In this document: in pieces, positions 55,888 to 64,000 of the stretch
Layout of the letters: every line of letters starts with the position of its first letter
How positions within the stretch are numbered: the stretch's first letter is position 1
Origin: JBCCTX01 sp964468435
GTDB taxonomy: Bacteria > Bacteroidota > Bacteroidia > J057
Assembly (NCBI GenBank): GCA_964468435.1
Contig: CAYXVE010000010.1
Location: 1-64,000, forward strand
Length of the DNA stretch: 64,000 nt
Direction of reading: 5' to 3'
Program-made: the position numbers and the translations under genes
The notes under the pieces: generated by a model
Told to the model about the DNA's origin: nothing
The model's database searches: none
What the model saw: the letters and a program-made list of their open reading frames with translations, nothing else

Positions 55888-55987
55888 TTAAAGTAATTGT
55901 TATTCTTACAATTAATTCTTTTATTTAATTAAATAACCAAAGCAACTAAGAACCCTGGCAGGGCGTTTGAATACTGATGTTTGTATC

Positions 55988-56560
55988 ATGAAACTGTTTG
56001 AAAATTCTGAGGAGGAAATCGTCGAAGGTTGTCTAAAAGGCTTCCGGAAATATCAGAAAATGCTATACGAAAAATACTATAGCAGTATGATGGCGGTATG
56101 CTTGCGCTATACACATGACCGGGAAGAAGCTAGAGATGTCTTACATGAGGGATTCATGAAGGTTTACAAAAATCTGGGAAAGTATTCAAAGGGTACAAAT
56201 CTCGGGGCATGGATCAGACGTATAATGGTCAATACAGCCATTGACCATTATCGCAAAAATGCCAAACGTCCCAATCTTATTGAAATTAACCATGCAATAC
56301 ATGAAGTTGACATTCAGGACGTAGTTTCCGACATGGCGGCTGACGAAATATTGAAAATGGTACAGCGTTTGTCTCCTGCATATAGAACAGTGTTTAATTT
56401 ATATGTGATTGAAGGGTATTCACACAAGGAAATAGGAAAAATGTTGGGAATCAGCGAAGGTACTTCTAAATCAAATCTGGCTAAAGCCAGAGGCAAATTG
56501 CAACAAATGATAATTAAGTCAAAGGTCATAAAAGAAATCGAAGGGGAAAACTATGCATGA
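55988..56560 (+). CDS. ECF RNA polymerase sigma factor
   Basis: About 190 residues from the ATG at 55988 (MKLFENSEEEIVEGCLKGFR); a TTG seven codons earlier is possible. Region 2 includes YTHDREEARDVLHEGFMKVY and LGAWIRRIMVNTAIDHYRKN. Region 4 has the HTH GYSHKEIGKMLGISEGTSKS. The end overlaps the next gene by 8 bp, so the two are translationally coupled, and the next product begins with a domain that could bind this sigma factor. It differs from the FecI-type factor at 22.3 kb in having no FecR gene. Confidence 0.92.
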   Translation: MKLFENSEEEIVEGCLKGFRKYQKMLYEKYYSSMMAVCLRYTHDREEARDVLHEGFMKVYKNLGKYSKGTNLGAWIRRIMVNTAIDHYRKNAKRPNLIEINHAIHEVDIQDVVSDMAADEILKMVQRLSPAYRTVFNLYVIEGYSHKEIGKMLGISEGTSKSNLAKARGKLQQMIIKSKVIKEIEGENYA

Positions 56561-58376
56561 TGAGTCTTTTGACCGGATGATAAGAGATAGGTTGAAGGGA
56601 TTGTCTGTCGACTATAACGAAAAAGACTGGGAAGCCCTCCAAGATATGCTCAATGTTTCCGGACCTGAACATAACATATCCATTTCTGACCTCCATGCTG
56701 AATTGGGGCAGGTTAATGGTATGTCAGGAGAAGATTCATTCAATCAATTGATCAGTCAGAAACTTCAGAACTATACTGTGCATGGAGACATCGAACAAGA
56801 CTGGTTTTACCTCGCTTCAAAACTCTATGGTCCATTTGATGCATCGGTAGATTACGCCCTTGGAAAATACGAAGTCCCATACGATCCAGCTGACTGGCAG
56901 GCTATGGTAGCGTATATTGATTCTCCATTTTATGATCAAATTCGGCAAAAACTATCCAATCATAATGTCAGCGGGGCGACCACAGATTGGAAATTCATGA
57001 AAGCCCGTCTGGAAAGTGGTACAGCTTCCCAGAAGCCAGCAAGAGCTTTTGCTTGGTACCCCTATGCAATAGCTGCCTCCCTGGCTTTATTGATCATGCT
57101 ATGGCTTCCACAATCTGGTATCATTTCTGAGGTTGGTGGCCCATCTGGGGAAAGCATGACTATGAGAAATTTGAATGAAAATGAAGAGAATTTAACGGGT
57201 GAAATAATCATCCCCGCAAATAAAGCGCTAGTTAATGATACTATAGTGGATAGTAGCAGACAGGCTAAGCGTACACTACGACTTGAAAATAACATAGCTG
57301 ACGCATTGTCCAACCTAGATGAAGCATCTTCCACACATAAGAAACCCCAGAAACAGATATTAGTAGATATATCGTCTATCGATGCATCTGAAAAGATACA
57401 TCATCATCTGGGCCTGGATGAAGAGCTTTCTGGTTTTCCTGATCGTAAAGAATCAGAATCTGAAACACAAACAGATGAATCTGATGCTGCGGCGGAAAGC
57501 GAGCGTGTCGTCAGAAAACTGGATCAATATGAAAATCTCGCCGATGACAATTCAGATACATATAATCAATCTCCATATACTCAGCTTCCATTGATTAGGC
57601 CAGTCTCCAAGAAGATTGACACTGCTCTGCTTGAGGAGAGCAGTATCAGGCCTTATGAATATATTGGGTTTCACAATATGAATCAGGGTCTGGACCCTGA
57701 GTTTTGGATTGGGTTTTATTCAGGATCGGCCTCCAGTATGGCAGAACTCAACGACCCGGCGGAATTGGGATTTGTCGGGGGGATGCGTGTCGAGTTGAAA
57801 TTTAACGATATGTTGAGTCTAGTATCGGGAATCAATTATGCTGAGAAGTCCTACACCAATGAGTTTAATACAAGGCAGACTGCGGATAATGCTGCTGGAT
57901 TCACACGGGTACAGCAAGTACTCGAGGCAAGGTTCTCGATGATTGAAATTCCTGCGCTGGTACGTCTGAAGGTGCCTTCCGAAGAGCAGCACTCATTCTA
58001 TGTTCAAGCAGGTATCGTACCCTTTATCATGCTGCAAGAAGACTACAACAATTACAATCCGAATTCTCCTAGCAATATTGACAGAAGTTCTTCTTCAATT
58101 GCTGGGTTTGGATTTGATCCCAAAGAGCAATACGAATCTACATCGCATAATCTCAGCTTTCAAACTTATGTTGCGAATCTTTATACAGCCATCGGCTGGG
58201 AATATGAGCTAAATACCAACCTAATGCTTCAGGTAGAACCTTTCTTCCAGATGGGATTGCAAAGTATGGGACCTCCAGGGAGCGATGCAGCTGAGCAAAA
58301 GAAGCTTTACACAGGGGGAATAGCAGCCTCTTTTATCTTCAATTCTGCTTCAGGTAAGAAAAAGCGTAAAAAATAG
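56553..58376 (+). CDS. Sigma-coupled protein: N-terminal repeat domain, membrane helix and C-terminal outer-membrane-type beta barrel
   Basis: 607 residues. Residues 1-155 hold four related W-containing units (around Trp26, Trp84, Trp115, Trp146; for example FDRMIRDRLKGLSVDYNEKD and FYDQIRQKLSNHNVSGATTD). One hydrophobic helix YAIAASLALLIMLWLP (171-186) follows, then an acidic low-complexity region of about 150 residues and, from about 360, a beta-rich domain (FWIGFYSGSASSMAELNDPA, LVRLKVPSEEQHSFYVQAGI) like PorT/OmpA-type Bacteroidota barrels, ending TGGIAASFIFN. The start overlaps the ECF sigma gene, so an anti-sigma role for the N-terminus is inferred. A barrel after an inner-membrane helix is topologically odd. 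Confidence 0.75.
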   Translation: MHDESFDRMIRDRLKGLSVDYNEKDWEALQDMLNVSGPEHNISISDLHAELGQVNGMSGEDSFNQLISQKLQNYTVHGDIEQDWFYLASKLYGPFDASVDYALGKYEVPYDPADWQAMVAYIDSPFYDQIRQKLSNHNVSGATTDWKFMKARLESGTASQKPARAFAWYPYAIAASLALLIMLWLPQSGIISEVGGPSGESMTMRNLNENEENLTGEIIIPANKALVNDTIVDSSRQAKRTLRLENNIADALSNLDEASSTHKKPQKQILVDISSIDASEKIHHHLGLDEELSGFPDRKESESETQTDESDAAAESERVVRKLDQYENLADDNSDTYNQSPYTQLPLIRPVSKKIDTALLEESSIRPYEYIGFHNMNQGLDPEFWIGFYSGSASSMAELNDPAELGFVGGMRVELKFNDMLSLVSGINYAEKSYTNEFNTRQTADNAAGFTRVQQVLEARFSMIEIPALVRLKVPSEEQHSFYVQAGIVPFIMLQEDYNNYNPNSPSNIDRSSSSIAGFGFDPKEQYESTSHNLSFQTYVANLYTAIGWEYELNTNLMLQVEPFFQMGLQSMGPPGSDAAEQKKLYTGGIAASFIFNSASGKKKRKK

Positions 58377-58484
58377 GATAATTTCCTTGCTGATATTTAA
58401 CTATATTCAAATAAAGTCGTAATTTATGTTAGGTTAAATAAGTTAAATTTTTAGTTGCCTTTGAGAAACAACTACAATTATTAA

Positions 58485-58508
58485 GGCTGCCTGAGGCAGC
58501 CTTTTTTT
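58485..58508. terminator. Strong bidirectional Rho-independent terminator
   Basis: GGCTGCC (58485-58491) / GGCAGCC (58495-58501) with a TGA triloop, AA before and T7 after. It lies between the convergent genes ending at 58376 (+) and 58510 (-) and serves both. Confidence 0.92.
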
Positions 58509-58509
58509 A

Positions 58510-59625
58510 TTACAAAGCTACCTTGTCTACGGGTGTATACGGCAGATCAAAAGTTTCTGCCACAGCTTCGTAGACAATCTCACCCCTGACGATGTTTAAT
58601 CCTAGCAATAGTTCGCGATTGTCGTGGACAGCTTGTTCCCAACCCTTGTCAGCTAGTTGAATGGCGTAGGGTAGGGTAGCGTTGTTGAGGGCAATAGTAG
58701 AGGTGTAAGGTACAGCACCGGGCATATTGGCGACACAATAATGCACGATTCCGTTGATCACATAGATCGGATCCTCGTGGGTTGTGGGACGACAAGTCTC
58801 TATACAGCCCCCCTGGTCGACGGCCACGTCGACGAGCACTGTGCCAGGATGCATATCCTTTAGCATCTCACGTGTGATCAGATGCGGTGCCTTCGCACCA
58901 TGGATGAGTACTGCTCCGATAATCAGATCAGCATCCTGGATCGCACGCTGTATATTGTATTTGTTGGAATACTCAGTATAGACGTTTTTTTCCATCACAT
59001 CGGCCAGATATCTCAGCCGATCCAGATTGATGTCCATAAGGGTAACTTCAGCTCCCATACCCGCAGCCATCTTGGCTGCCTGGGTGCCCACTACACCCCC
59101 ACCTAATATCAATACCTTGGCTGGCTTTACTCCAGGTACACCTCCCACTAATATCCCTTTGCCTCCCATAGGCTTTTCCAGATACTTAGCCCCATTTTGG
59201 ACAGCCATTCTTCCCGCCACCTCACTCATGGGAATTAACAAAGGCAGACTCCTGTCAGCTTTTTCTACTGTCTCATAAGCCAAACAGATGCTTCCACTAT
59301 TGATCATGCTGCGTGTCAGTGCCTCATTCGAAGCAAAATGAAAATAGGTAAATAGCAATTGATTTTCCTTTATCAGGCTATATTCCGGTTCGATCGGCTC
59401 TTTCACTTTGACAATCATTTCTGCAATCCCATAAATCTCCTCTAGCGTATCCAGTATTCTGGCACCTGCCTGTACATACTCCTCATCTTGAAAGCCGCTT
59501 CCTTTCCCTGCAGTTTTTTGAATAAATACCTCATGGCCTCTATGCGTCATTTCCTGAACAGAGGCAGGCGTCATTCCTACGCGATTCTCACTATTTTTAA
59601 TCTCCTTGGGAATCCCTATGATCAT
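58510..59625 (-). CDS. ald: Alanine dehydrogenase
   Basis: 371 residues, opening MIIGIPKEIKNSENRVGMTP. The NAD-binding site is VLILGGGVVGTQAAKMAAGM, and the substrate region includes RSMINSGSICLAYETVE-type sequence and NGIVHYCVANMPGAVPYTST. It interconverts L-alanine and pyruvate with ammonium and NAD(H). The length and motifs are standard. A terminator begins right after the stop codon. Confidence 0.96.
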   Translation of the reverse strand: MIIGIPKEIKNSENRVGMTPASVQEMTHRGHEVFIQKTAGKGSGFQDEEYVQAGARILDTLEEIYGIAEMIVKVKEPIEPEYSLIKENQLLFTYFHFASNEALTRSMINSGSICLAYETVEKADRSLPLLIPMSEVAGRMAVQNGAKYLEKPMGGKGILVGGVPGVKPAKVLILGGGVVGTQAAKMAAGMGAEVTLMDINLDRLRYLADVMEKNVYTEYSNKYNIQRAIQDADLIIGAVLIHGAKAPHLITREMLKDMHPGTVLVDVAVDQGGCIETCRPTTHEDPIYVINGIVHYCVANMPGAVPYTSTIALNNATLPYAIQLADKGWEQAVHDNRELLLGLNIVRGEIVYEAVAETFDLPYTPVDKVAL

Positions 59626-59793
59626 TGTATTATTTTAAATTTATCGTTATAAACTCAAAAATTGAGGACGAAATTACATTTGTTACACCAATATTACAAA
59701 GTAGATATTTACTTTGTTGATGCGAGTTGGTTGGGTGATCGATGACATCACATACGGATAGGAATATAGGGATAATCAGACTACCCTGTGGTT

Positions 59794-60567
59794 TTATTTC
59801 CCTGTAAAATTTGGCTTGCGTTTTTCGATGAAAGCGGCTGTACCTTCTTTCCCATCTGCAGAGGCGATTGCCTGTCCAAAAAGCTGACGTTCTTTTATAT
59901 AGCCATCTGGATTGGTGAAAGTGGCGCGAATAGCATCCAAAGTCAGAGAAATAGCTAGCGGAGATTGTTGATAGGCTTTTGAAAGGATTTGCATACAATG
60001 ATCTATGAGTTCTATCTGTGTAGTAACATAATTGACCAGTCCGAGGGAGAGAGCTTCCTGGGCATCGATCATCTCTCCTGTGATCAGCAATTCTGTGGCT
60101 TTGGCCTGACCGATATGTCTCACGAGACGCTGTGTGCCGCCATAACCTGCAACTAAACCCAGCTTGACTTCAGGCTGTCCAAACTTCGCATTTTCCGAAG
60201 CTATTCTCATATGACAGGCCATAGCTAGTTCGCATCCTCCTCCCAATGCAAAACCATTTACCGCTGCAACTACGGGTTTGGAAGCTTGTTCTATGATTTC
60301 AAATACCTCCTGACCGAATTTACTGGCATCTACTCCATTCTGTTCGTCCAATGCTGCCAATTCTCCGATATCTGCGCCTGCGGCAAAAGCCTTATCACCT
60401 GCTCCGGTAATAATTATTCCTCTAATGCTGCTATCCGAATCTGCTTTGGAGACGACATCATCGAGTTCTTGAAGCAATACATGATTTAAAGCATTCAATA
60501 GCTTTGGCCTGTTCAATGTGATAATAAGCGTTTGCTGAGTAGTGGTTGTGCTGATAAATTCACTCAT
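59794..60567 (-). CDS. Enoyl-CoA hydratase/isomerase (crotonase family)
   Basis: 257 residues from the ATG at 60567 (MSEFISTTTTQQTLIITLNR); an ATG at 60588 adds seven residues. The oxyanion-hole and catalytic segments are AFAAGADIGELAAL, NGFALGGGCELAMACHMRIA (first Glu) and KFGQPEVKLGLVAGYGGTQR (second Glu). Both Glu residues of true hydratases are present. Likely hydrates trans-2-enoyl-CoA in beta-oxidation or amino-acid breakdown. It is 170 bp upstream of ald on the same strand. Confidence 0.93.
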   Translation of the reverse strand: MSEFISTTTTQQTLIITLNRPKLLNALNHVLLQELDDVVSKADSDSSIRGIIITGAGDKAFAAGADIGELAALDEQNGVDASKFGQEVFEIIEQASKPVVAAVNGFALGGGCELAMACHMRIASENAKFGQPEVKLGLVAGYGGTQRLVRHIGQAKATELLITGEMIDAQEALSLGLVNYVTTQIELIDHCMQILSKAYQQSPLAISLTLDAIRATFTNPDGYIKERQLFGQAIASADGKEGTAAFIEKRKPNFTGK

Positions 60568-60782
60568 AAAAAAGAAATTTTGATTCACTAAATATGAGGA
60601 GATGATATTAGTTATACGTTGTTCACCTCACTTAATTTGAAATGAACAGTTGACCTTACCCTTCTAATATACACACTTGAACACAACATGACAGGATAGA
60701 GGGTCAGATATTTAAAAATTAATTTACTGCTAACATAACGCTAGTTCAAATCCTATACCTTCAGATTTATAAAAGGTACACT

Positions 60783-61685
60783 ATGTTCCGCTTACAAATA
60801 TTTTGTTTGGTTTCTGTACTATTTACTTCCTGTACAGAGACGTATGTCATCGATGAGCATGGCAGGCCCAATATGTTGCGGATAGGCTATACGCCTCCAG
60901 TGGAAAATGTCGATGAAGAACTTACACAGCTGAATGCTTTTACAGACTATTTATCCAGCAAACTGAATATGCCTGTGAGTCTAGTTAAGCTAGCTGGTTA
61001 TGCTCCTCAGATAGAAGCCTTAAAATCTGATAAAATAGACTTGGCTACCCTGGGTTCTTTTAGTTTTGTTATTGCAGAAAAAAGAGCTGATGTCGAACCC
61101 TTGATCATGCGGGGTCATAAAGATACAGGTGAGGGTATTTACCATTCTGTATTTATCACGACACGCAGAGATCTCAACAGCATGGAGGATGTAAAGCGCA
61201 AGTCCAACAAACTCAAACTTGCACTAGGTAATCCAGCTTCTACTTCCGGTCACCTCATTCCCTGGAAACATCTTGAGTCACTTGATATCAATTACGAGAC
61301 AGATTTTAAGGAGATGATACACTGTCCCGAACATACGGCTTCATTGATGTCTGTACTTGCAGGCCATGTGGATATTGCAGGCATGTCCGAGACGGTATTG
61401 CTTGGCTACCAACGGAAGGGAAAACTGGTAGATGGTGAGATAAAAGTACTTTGGAAATCGGACCCTATCCCGACAGATCCCTTGGTTGTACGCAGGAAGC
61501 TACCTGAAGCCTTTAAGAAAGAAGTGCAACAAGCCTATCTAGATCTTAGGCAAGAAGTGCCTGAAGTCTGGGAAGGTATCCGGGGTACTTCTAATGAAGA
61601 AATCATCTACTGGCCAGCAAAAACAGAAAAGTGGGATGTCATCCGCAAACTGGCCGAAAAACTCAGAAATGAACTATATCAATAA
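60783..61685 (+). CDS. phnD: PhnD-like phosphate/phosphonate-type ABC substrate-binding lipoprotein
   Basis: 300 residues with a lipoprotein signal ending LFTSC (Cys17). The type 2 periplasmic-binding fold is indicated by LRIGYTPPVENVDEELTQLN, LKSDKIDLATLGSFSFVIAE, ALGNPASTSGHLIPWKHLES and AGHVDIAGMSETVLL. The Ser-Thr-Ser-Gly motif in LGNPASTSG is the anion-binding site of PhnD/PtxB proteins. It would bind phosphonate, phosphite or phosphate and deliver it to the two permeases encoded next (1-bp overlap). Confidence 0.9.
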   Translation: MFRLQIFCLVSVLFTSCTETYVIDEHGRPNMLRIGYTPPVENVDEELTQLNAFTDYLSSKLNMPVSLVKLAGYAPQIEALKSDKIDLATLGSFSFVIAEKRADVEPLIMRGHKDTGEGIYHSVFITTRRDLNSMEDVKRKSNKLKLALGNPASTSGHLIPWKHLESLDINYETDFKEMIHCPEHTASLMSVLAGHVDIAGMSETVLLGYQRKGKLVDGEIKVLWKSDPIPTDPLVVRRKLPEAFKKEVQQAYLDLRQEVPEVWEGIRGTSNEEIIYWPAKTEKWDVIRKLAEKLRNELYQ

Positions 61686-62485
61686 TGGATACTTTTCAGG
61701 AATTTAAACGCAAAAAATATCGGAACCTCCTCCTTACCTTCGTTATTCTGGCCGTACTTATATACGTATCTGCACTTGGTAGCAGGGTTGATTTTTCAGT
61801 TTTTCAATATAAAAATCTCAGGGTATTCAGGTATTTGGACGACTTTCTTACACCTTCATGGGAAGATTTTCCCAAAATGATCAATGCTGCGATTCAGACG
61901 ATTATTCTGGCGCTCCTTGGAACTTTCCTTGGGGCTATCTTGTCATATTTTATTGCCATATATGCTTCACTGAATCTGCATAAGGGATTTGTCAGAAATG
62001 CAGCTAGATTTTTGATCTCGCTAGAGCGAGCCATTTCGCCAGTAATTATTGTATTGTTGTTGATTGTCGTATTTGGTCCGGGACTTGCCGCAGGGGTAGT
62101 TACACTGGCGATAGCCAGTATCGGCATGCTAGGCAAGCTTTATGCAGATGCTATGGAGGAAATTTCTTCAACAACCCTAGAATCACTAAAAGCTATAGGT
62201 GCCAGTAAATGGCAAATGATCAAGTATGGAGTAATGCCCCAGGTCATGATCCCCTTCATTTCATTTACTATTCTCAGGTTTGAAATCAACATACGCGCTT
62301 CGATCCTGCTGGGTGCTATCGGGGCAGGTGGAATTGGATACGAATTGGTAGAAGCTTATTATCACCTTGACTACGCCAAGATGGCTGTAGCCATTATGGC
62401 TATTCTGCTACTTGTACTAGGTACAGAACGATTATCAAGCTGGGCGAGAAATAAACTGTTAACCGCAGATAAGAAATTATCATGA
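61685..62485 (+). CDS. phnE: PhnE-like ABC transporter permease (first)
   Basis: 266 residues, about six membrane helices (for example LLTFVILAVLIYVSALGSRV, AIQTIILALLGTFLGAILSY). The ATPase-coupling EAA loop reads TTLESLKAIGASKWQMIKYG. The 3' end overlaps the second permease gene by 4 bp. It forms the channel for the PhnD ligand. No phnC ATPase gene is found before or after the three genes inside this window. Confidence 0.92.
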   Translation: MDTFQEFKRKKYRNLLLTFVILAVLIYVSALGSRVDFSVFQYKNLRVFRYLDDFLTPSWEDFPKMINAAIQTIILALLGTFLGAILSYFIAIYASLNLHKGFVRNAARFLISLERAISPVIIVLLLIVVFGPGLAAGVVTLAIASIGMLGKLYADAMEEISSTTLESLKAIGASKWQMIKYGVMPQVMIPFISFTILRFEINIRASILLGAIGAGGIGYELVEAYYHLDYAKMAVAIMAILLLVLGTERLSSWARNKLLTADKKLS

Positions 62486-63297
62486 ATGGACAAATAGATC
62501 CCAAATACCTTCCCTCAGAGCGATTGAAACGCAACTCGCTGATATTTATGCTGATTGCAATTGCTTTTGGGCTGATAAGCGTTTTTATCCGCTTCAATCC
62601 TCTGGTCATATTTACTGAATTTCACCATCTGGTGGCATTGGTACGAGACATGACACCTCCCAATTTTGGGTTTATTGCCCGTAAACCTCAAATATTTCTG
62701 TCACTGTACAGTACTATTTCGATGGCATTACTAGGTACGATTCTGGGAGGTTTCCTTGCCTTGTGCCTGTCTTTTCTGGCTGCAAGTAATCTTACTCCAC
62801 ATCCTCTAGTAGGTAGTTTCATTAAATTAATTTTTTCCATTGAGCGGGTAATTCCCTCATTCATCATCTTGTTGTTTTTATTCATTGCAGTAGGTATTGG
62901 TACTTTTGCCAGTATGCTTACCCTGGCAATTACCATGATAGGCACCTTTGGAAAATTGTTTACGGAAAGTGTAGAAGAAGTATCTCCTGCTATTCTGGAG
63001 TCTCTCCAGGCAACAGGTCTTTCACGGTCTCAGCAGATTCGTTTTGGTATTTTGCCTGAAGCCTCTCCATCTATTATCAGTAATCTATTGTATGCATTTG
63101 ATGTCAATATCCGTACGGCGATTGGTTTGGGTATATTTGGAGGAGGAGGATTGGGATTCGAACTGGAAAAAGCAATGGGATTGATGGAATATAGAAGTGC
63201 ACTCGCATTGATGATCATCATTACCATTTTGGTATTTTCCGTAGAAAAACTATCGAGCTATCTGCGCAATCGCCTCTTAGATACAAAATTGACTTAA
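62482..63297 (+). CDS. phnE: PhnE-like ABC transporter permease (second)
   Basis: 271 residues with the same helix pattern (NSLIFMLIAIAFGLISVFIR, TISMALLGTILGGFLALCLS) and an EAA loop AILESLQATGLSRSQQIRFG. It ends KLSSYLRNRLLDTKLT. The two permeases probably form a heterodimer. The ATPase must be encoded elsewhere if the system is active. Confidence 0.92.
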   Translation: MNGQIDPKYLPSERLKRNSLIFMLIAIAFGLISVFIRFNPLVIFTEFHHLVALVRDMTPPNFGFIARKPQIFLSLYSTISMALLGTILGGFLALCLSFLAASNLTPHPLVGSFIKLIFSIERVIPSFIILLFLFIAVGIGTFASMLTLAITMIGTFGKLFTESVEEVSPAILESLQATGLSRSQQIRFGILPEASPSIISNLLYAFDVNIRTAIGLGIFGGGGLGFELEKAMGLMEYRSALALMIIITILVFSVEKLSSYLRNRLLDTKLT

Positions 63298-63558
63298 TAT
63301 GTCTTTTTCAGGATTACTTGATGCGGGTGATTCCACATAATGTTTGCTAATATGAACTATACGGGTAGATCAAACTTATATAAATTCAACCTTCCTTAAG
63401 TACGACATACTCCAGCAAAAATCCCCCAAAATGGCGATAGACATTGTATGTGAATATGATATACTTGCATGTATAACATGGTAGGAAGGATAAAATATGA
63501 TTTTCCTGCCAACATTTTGGTGAACTATCTATTTTGAGTATAGTAGACTCATATACAA

Positions 63559-63573
63559 GTGATCATTGATCAC
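63559..63573 (+). promoter_or_regulatory. Perfect interrupted palindrome upstream of the cupredoxin gene
   Basis: GTGATC-att-GATCAC, 6-bp arms with a 3-bp spacer, ends 18 bp before the ATG at 63592. It could be a dimeric-regulator operator. The 260 bp before it (63298-63558) have no supported gene. Confidence 0.45.
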
Positions 63574-63591
63574 AGAATCAATCTAAATTTA

Positions 63592-64000
63592 ATGACTATG
63601 AAAAAGATTAACATTTTTTTGTGTTTTATGGCTATGGTCTCCTTGTCCATGGCGCAACAAGTACGCGAAGTAACCAACCAGGGACTGAATTTTGTACCAG
63701 ATGATATTAGAATCTTACTGGGCGATACACTTCGTTTCAACATTGCTAGCTCTCACAATGTAGAAGAGGTAGATCAAGATGCATGGGAAAATAATCAAAA
63801 CAACCCTAACAGCGGATTTTCTGCGCCTTTTGGGGGTGGTGATGTGATTATCTCTGAAGTAGGGACTTATTACTACATATGTCAGCCTCATATTAGTGCT
63901 TCCATGAAGGGAGTAGTTAGGGTAAATTCGGGTATCCGTATCACGGGCGTAGATCCTGTAAATGATCAGATAACGATCAGTAATTTTGGTGCAGAAACTA
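63592..64000 (+). CDS. Secreted cupredoxin (plastocyanin/azurin-like) protein, cut by window end
   Basis: The frame is open from the ATG at 63592 (a second ATG at 63598) to the right edge, about 136 codons. Signal peptide KINIFLCFMAMVSLSMAQ. The domain has a His in NIASSHNVEEV and the cluster TYYYICQPHISASMKGVV, giving His, Cys, His and Met as in type 1 copper sites. After it come residues (GIRITGVDPVNDQITISNFG) that could lead into further domains. Whether a T9SS sorting domain follows cannot be seen. A surface or periplasmic electron carrier is likely. Confidence 0.8.
   Translation, partial: MTMKKINIFLCFMAMVSLSMAQQVREVTNQGLNFVPDDIRILLGDTLRFNIASSHNVEEVDQDAWENNQNNPNSGFSAPFGGGDVIISEVGTYYYICQPHISASMKGVVRVNSGIRITGVDPVNDQITISNFGAET

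Noticed and set aside
59630..59998. 122-codon minus-strand frame after ald
   Set aside because: Mostly a shifted frame of the enoyl-CoA hydratase gene.

Overview
The window looks like chromosomal DNA of a Bacteroidota bacterium, most likely a Saprospiria-type marine or sludge lineage. The reasons are: several secreted proteins with a C-terminal type IX secretion (T9SS) sorting domain (YPNP-type start); a FecI/FecR/TonB-receptor trio with an STN domain; Bacteroidota-restricted small families (DUF3078, DUF6660-like, DUF6728-like); TAnnTTTG-type -7 boxes; few Shine-Dalgarno sites; and a five-fold repeat lipoprotein of a kind I associate with Saprospiraceae. The genus is inference.

Region by region. 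1-7.4 kb (minus strand): a lipid/polyketide locus. An oxidoreductase, a methyltransferase and a type III polyketide synthase form a tight operon. Downstream lie three fatty-acid-synthesis-type genes (FabL-like enoyl reductase, FabZ-like dehydratase, ketoacyl synthase cut by the window edge), interrupted by a repeat lipoprotein. 7.6-14.4 kb: a DUF3782-like nuclease-fold protein with an in-frame 21-bp tandem repeat, a secreted subtilase, a deletion scar of a TetR/RND efflux operon, and an MbnP/MbnH copper pair. 14.4-18.3 kb: an intergenic region with a cloverleaf-like fold, a TonB-domain/TPR protein, and a long coiled-coil lipoprotein with a C-terminal membrane anchor. 18.3-26.6 kb: a metal-type TonB receptor with a Cys/His-rich partner, a tRNA (CAU), a lone receiver protein, and the FecI-FecR-TonB receptor trio. 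26.9-31.3 kb: a PKD/cadherin metalloprotease containing a 100-N assembly gap inside near-identical repeats, a broken 5'(3')-deoxyribonucleotidase, and a membrane J-domain protein. 31.5-36.7 kb: two NarL-type regulators and a TPR histidine kinase, then a candidate structured RNA ending in a strong terminator. 37.8-60.6 kb: mostly housekeeping genes (bcp, heptosyltransferase, mgtE, yraN, sucC, anmK, inositol monophosphatase, secA, recQ, alanine dehydrogenase, enoyl-CoA hydratase), together with a secreted M43 protease and an ECF sigma gene overlapping an anti-sigma/outer-membrane-barrel fusion. 60.8-64 kb: PhnD-PhnE-PhnE importer genes without an adjacent ATPase, and the start of a secreted cupredoxin.

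The best candidates for something undescribed are: the structured RNA at about 35.84-36.05 kb (a 6S-like long hairpin); the cloverleaf-like fold at 14.61-14.67 kb; the type III PKS locus with its own reductase, dehydratase and ketosynthase; the sigma-factor partner that joins a cytoplasmic domain, a membrane helix and a C-terminal barrel; and the coiled-coil lipoprotein with a second membrane anchor. No CRISPR array, insertion sequence or prophage was seen.
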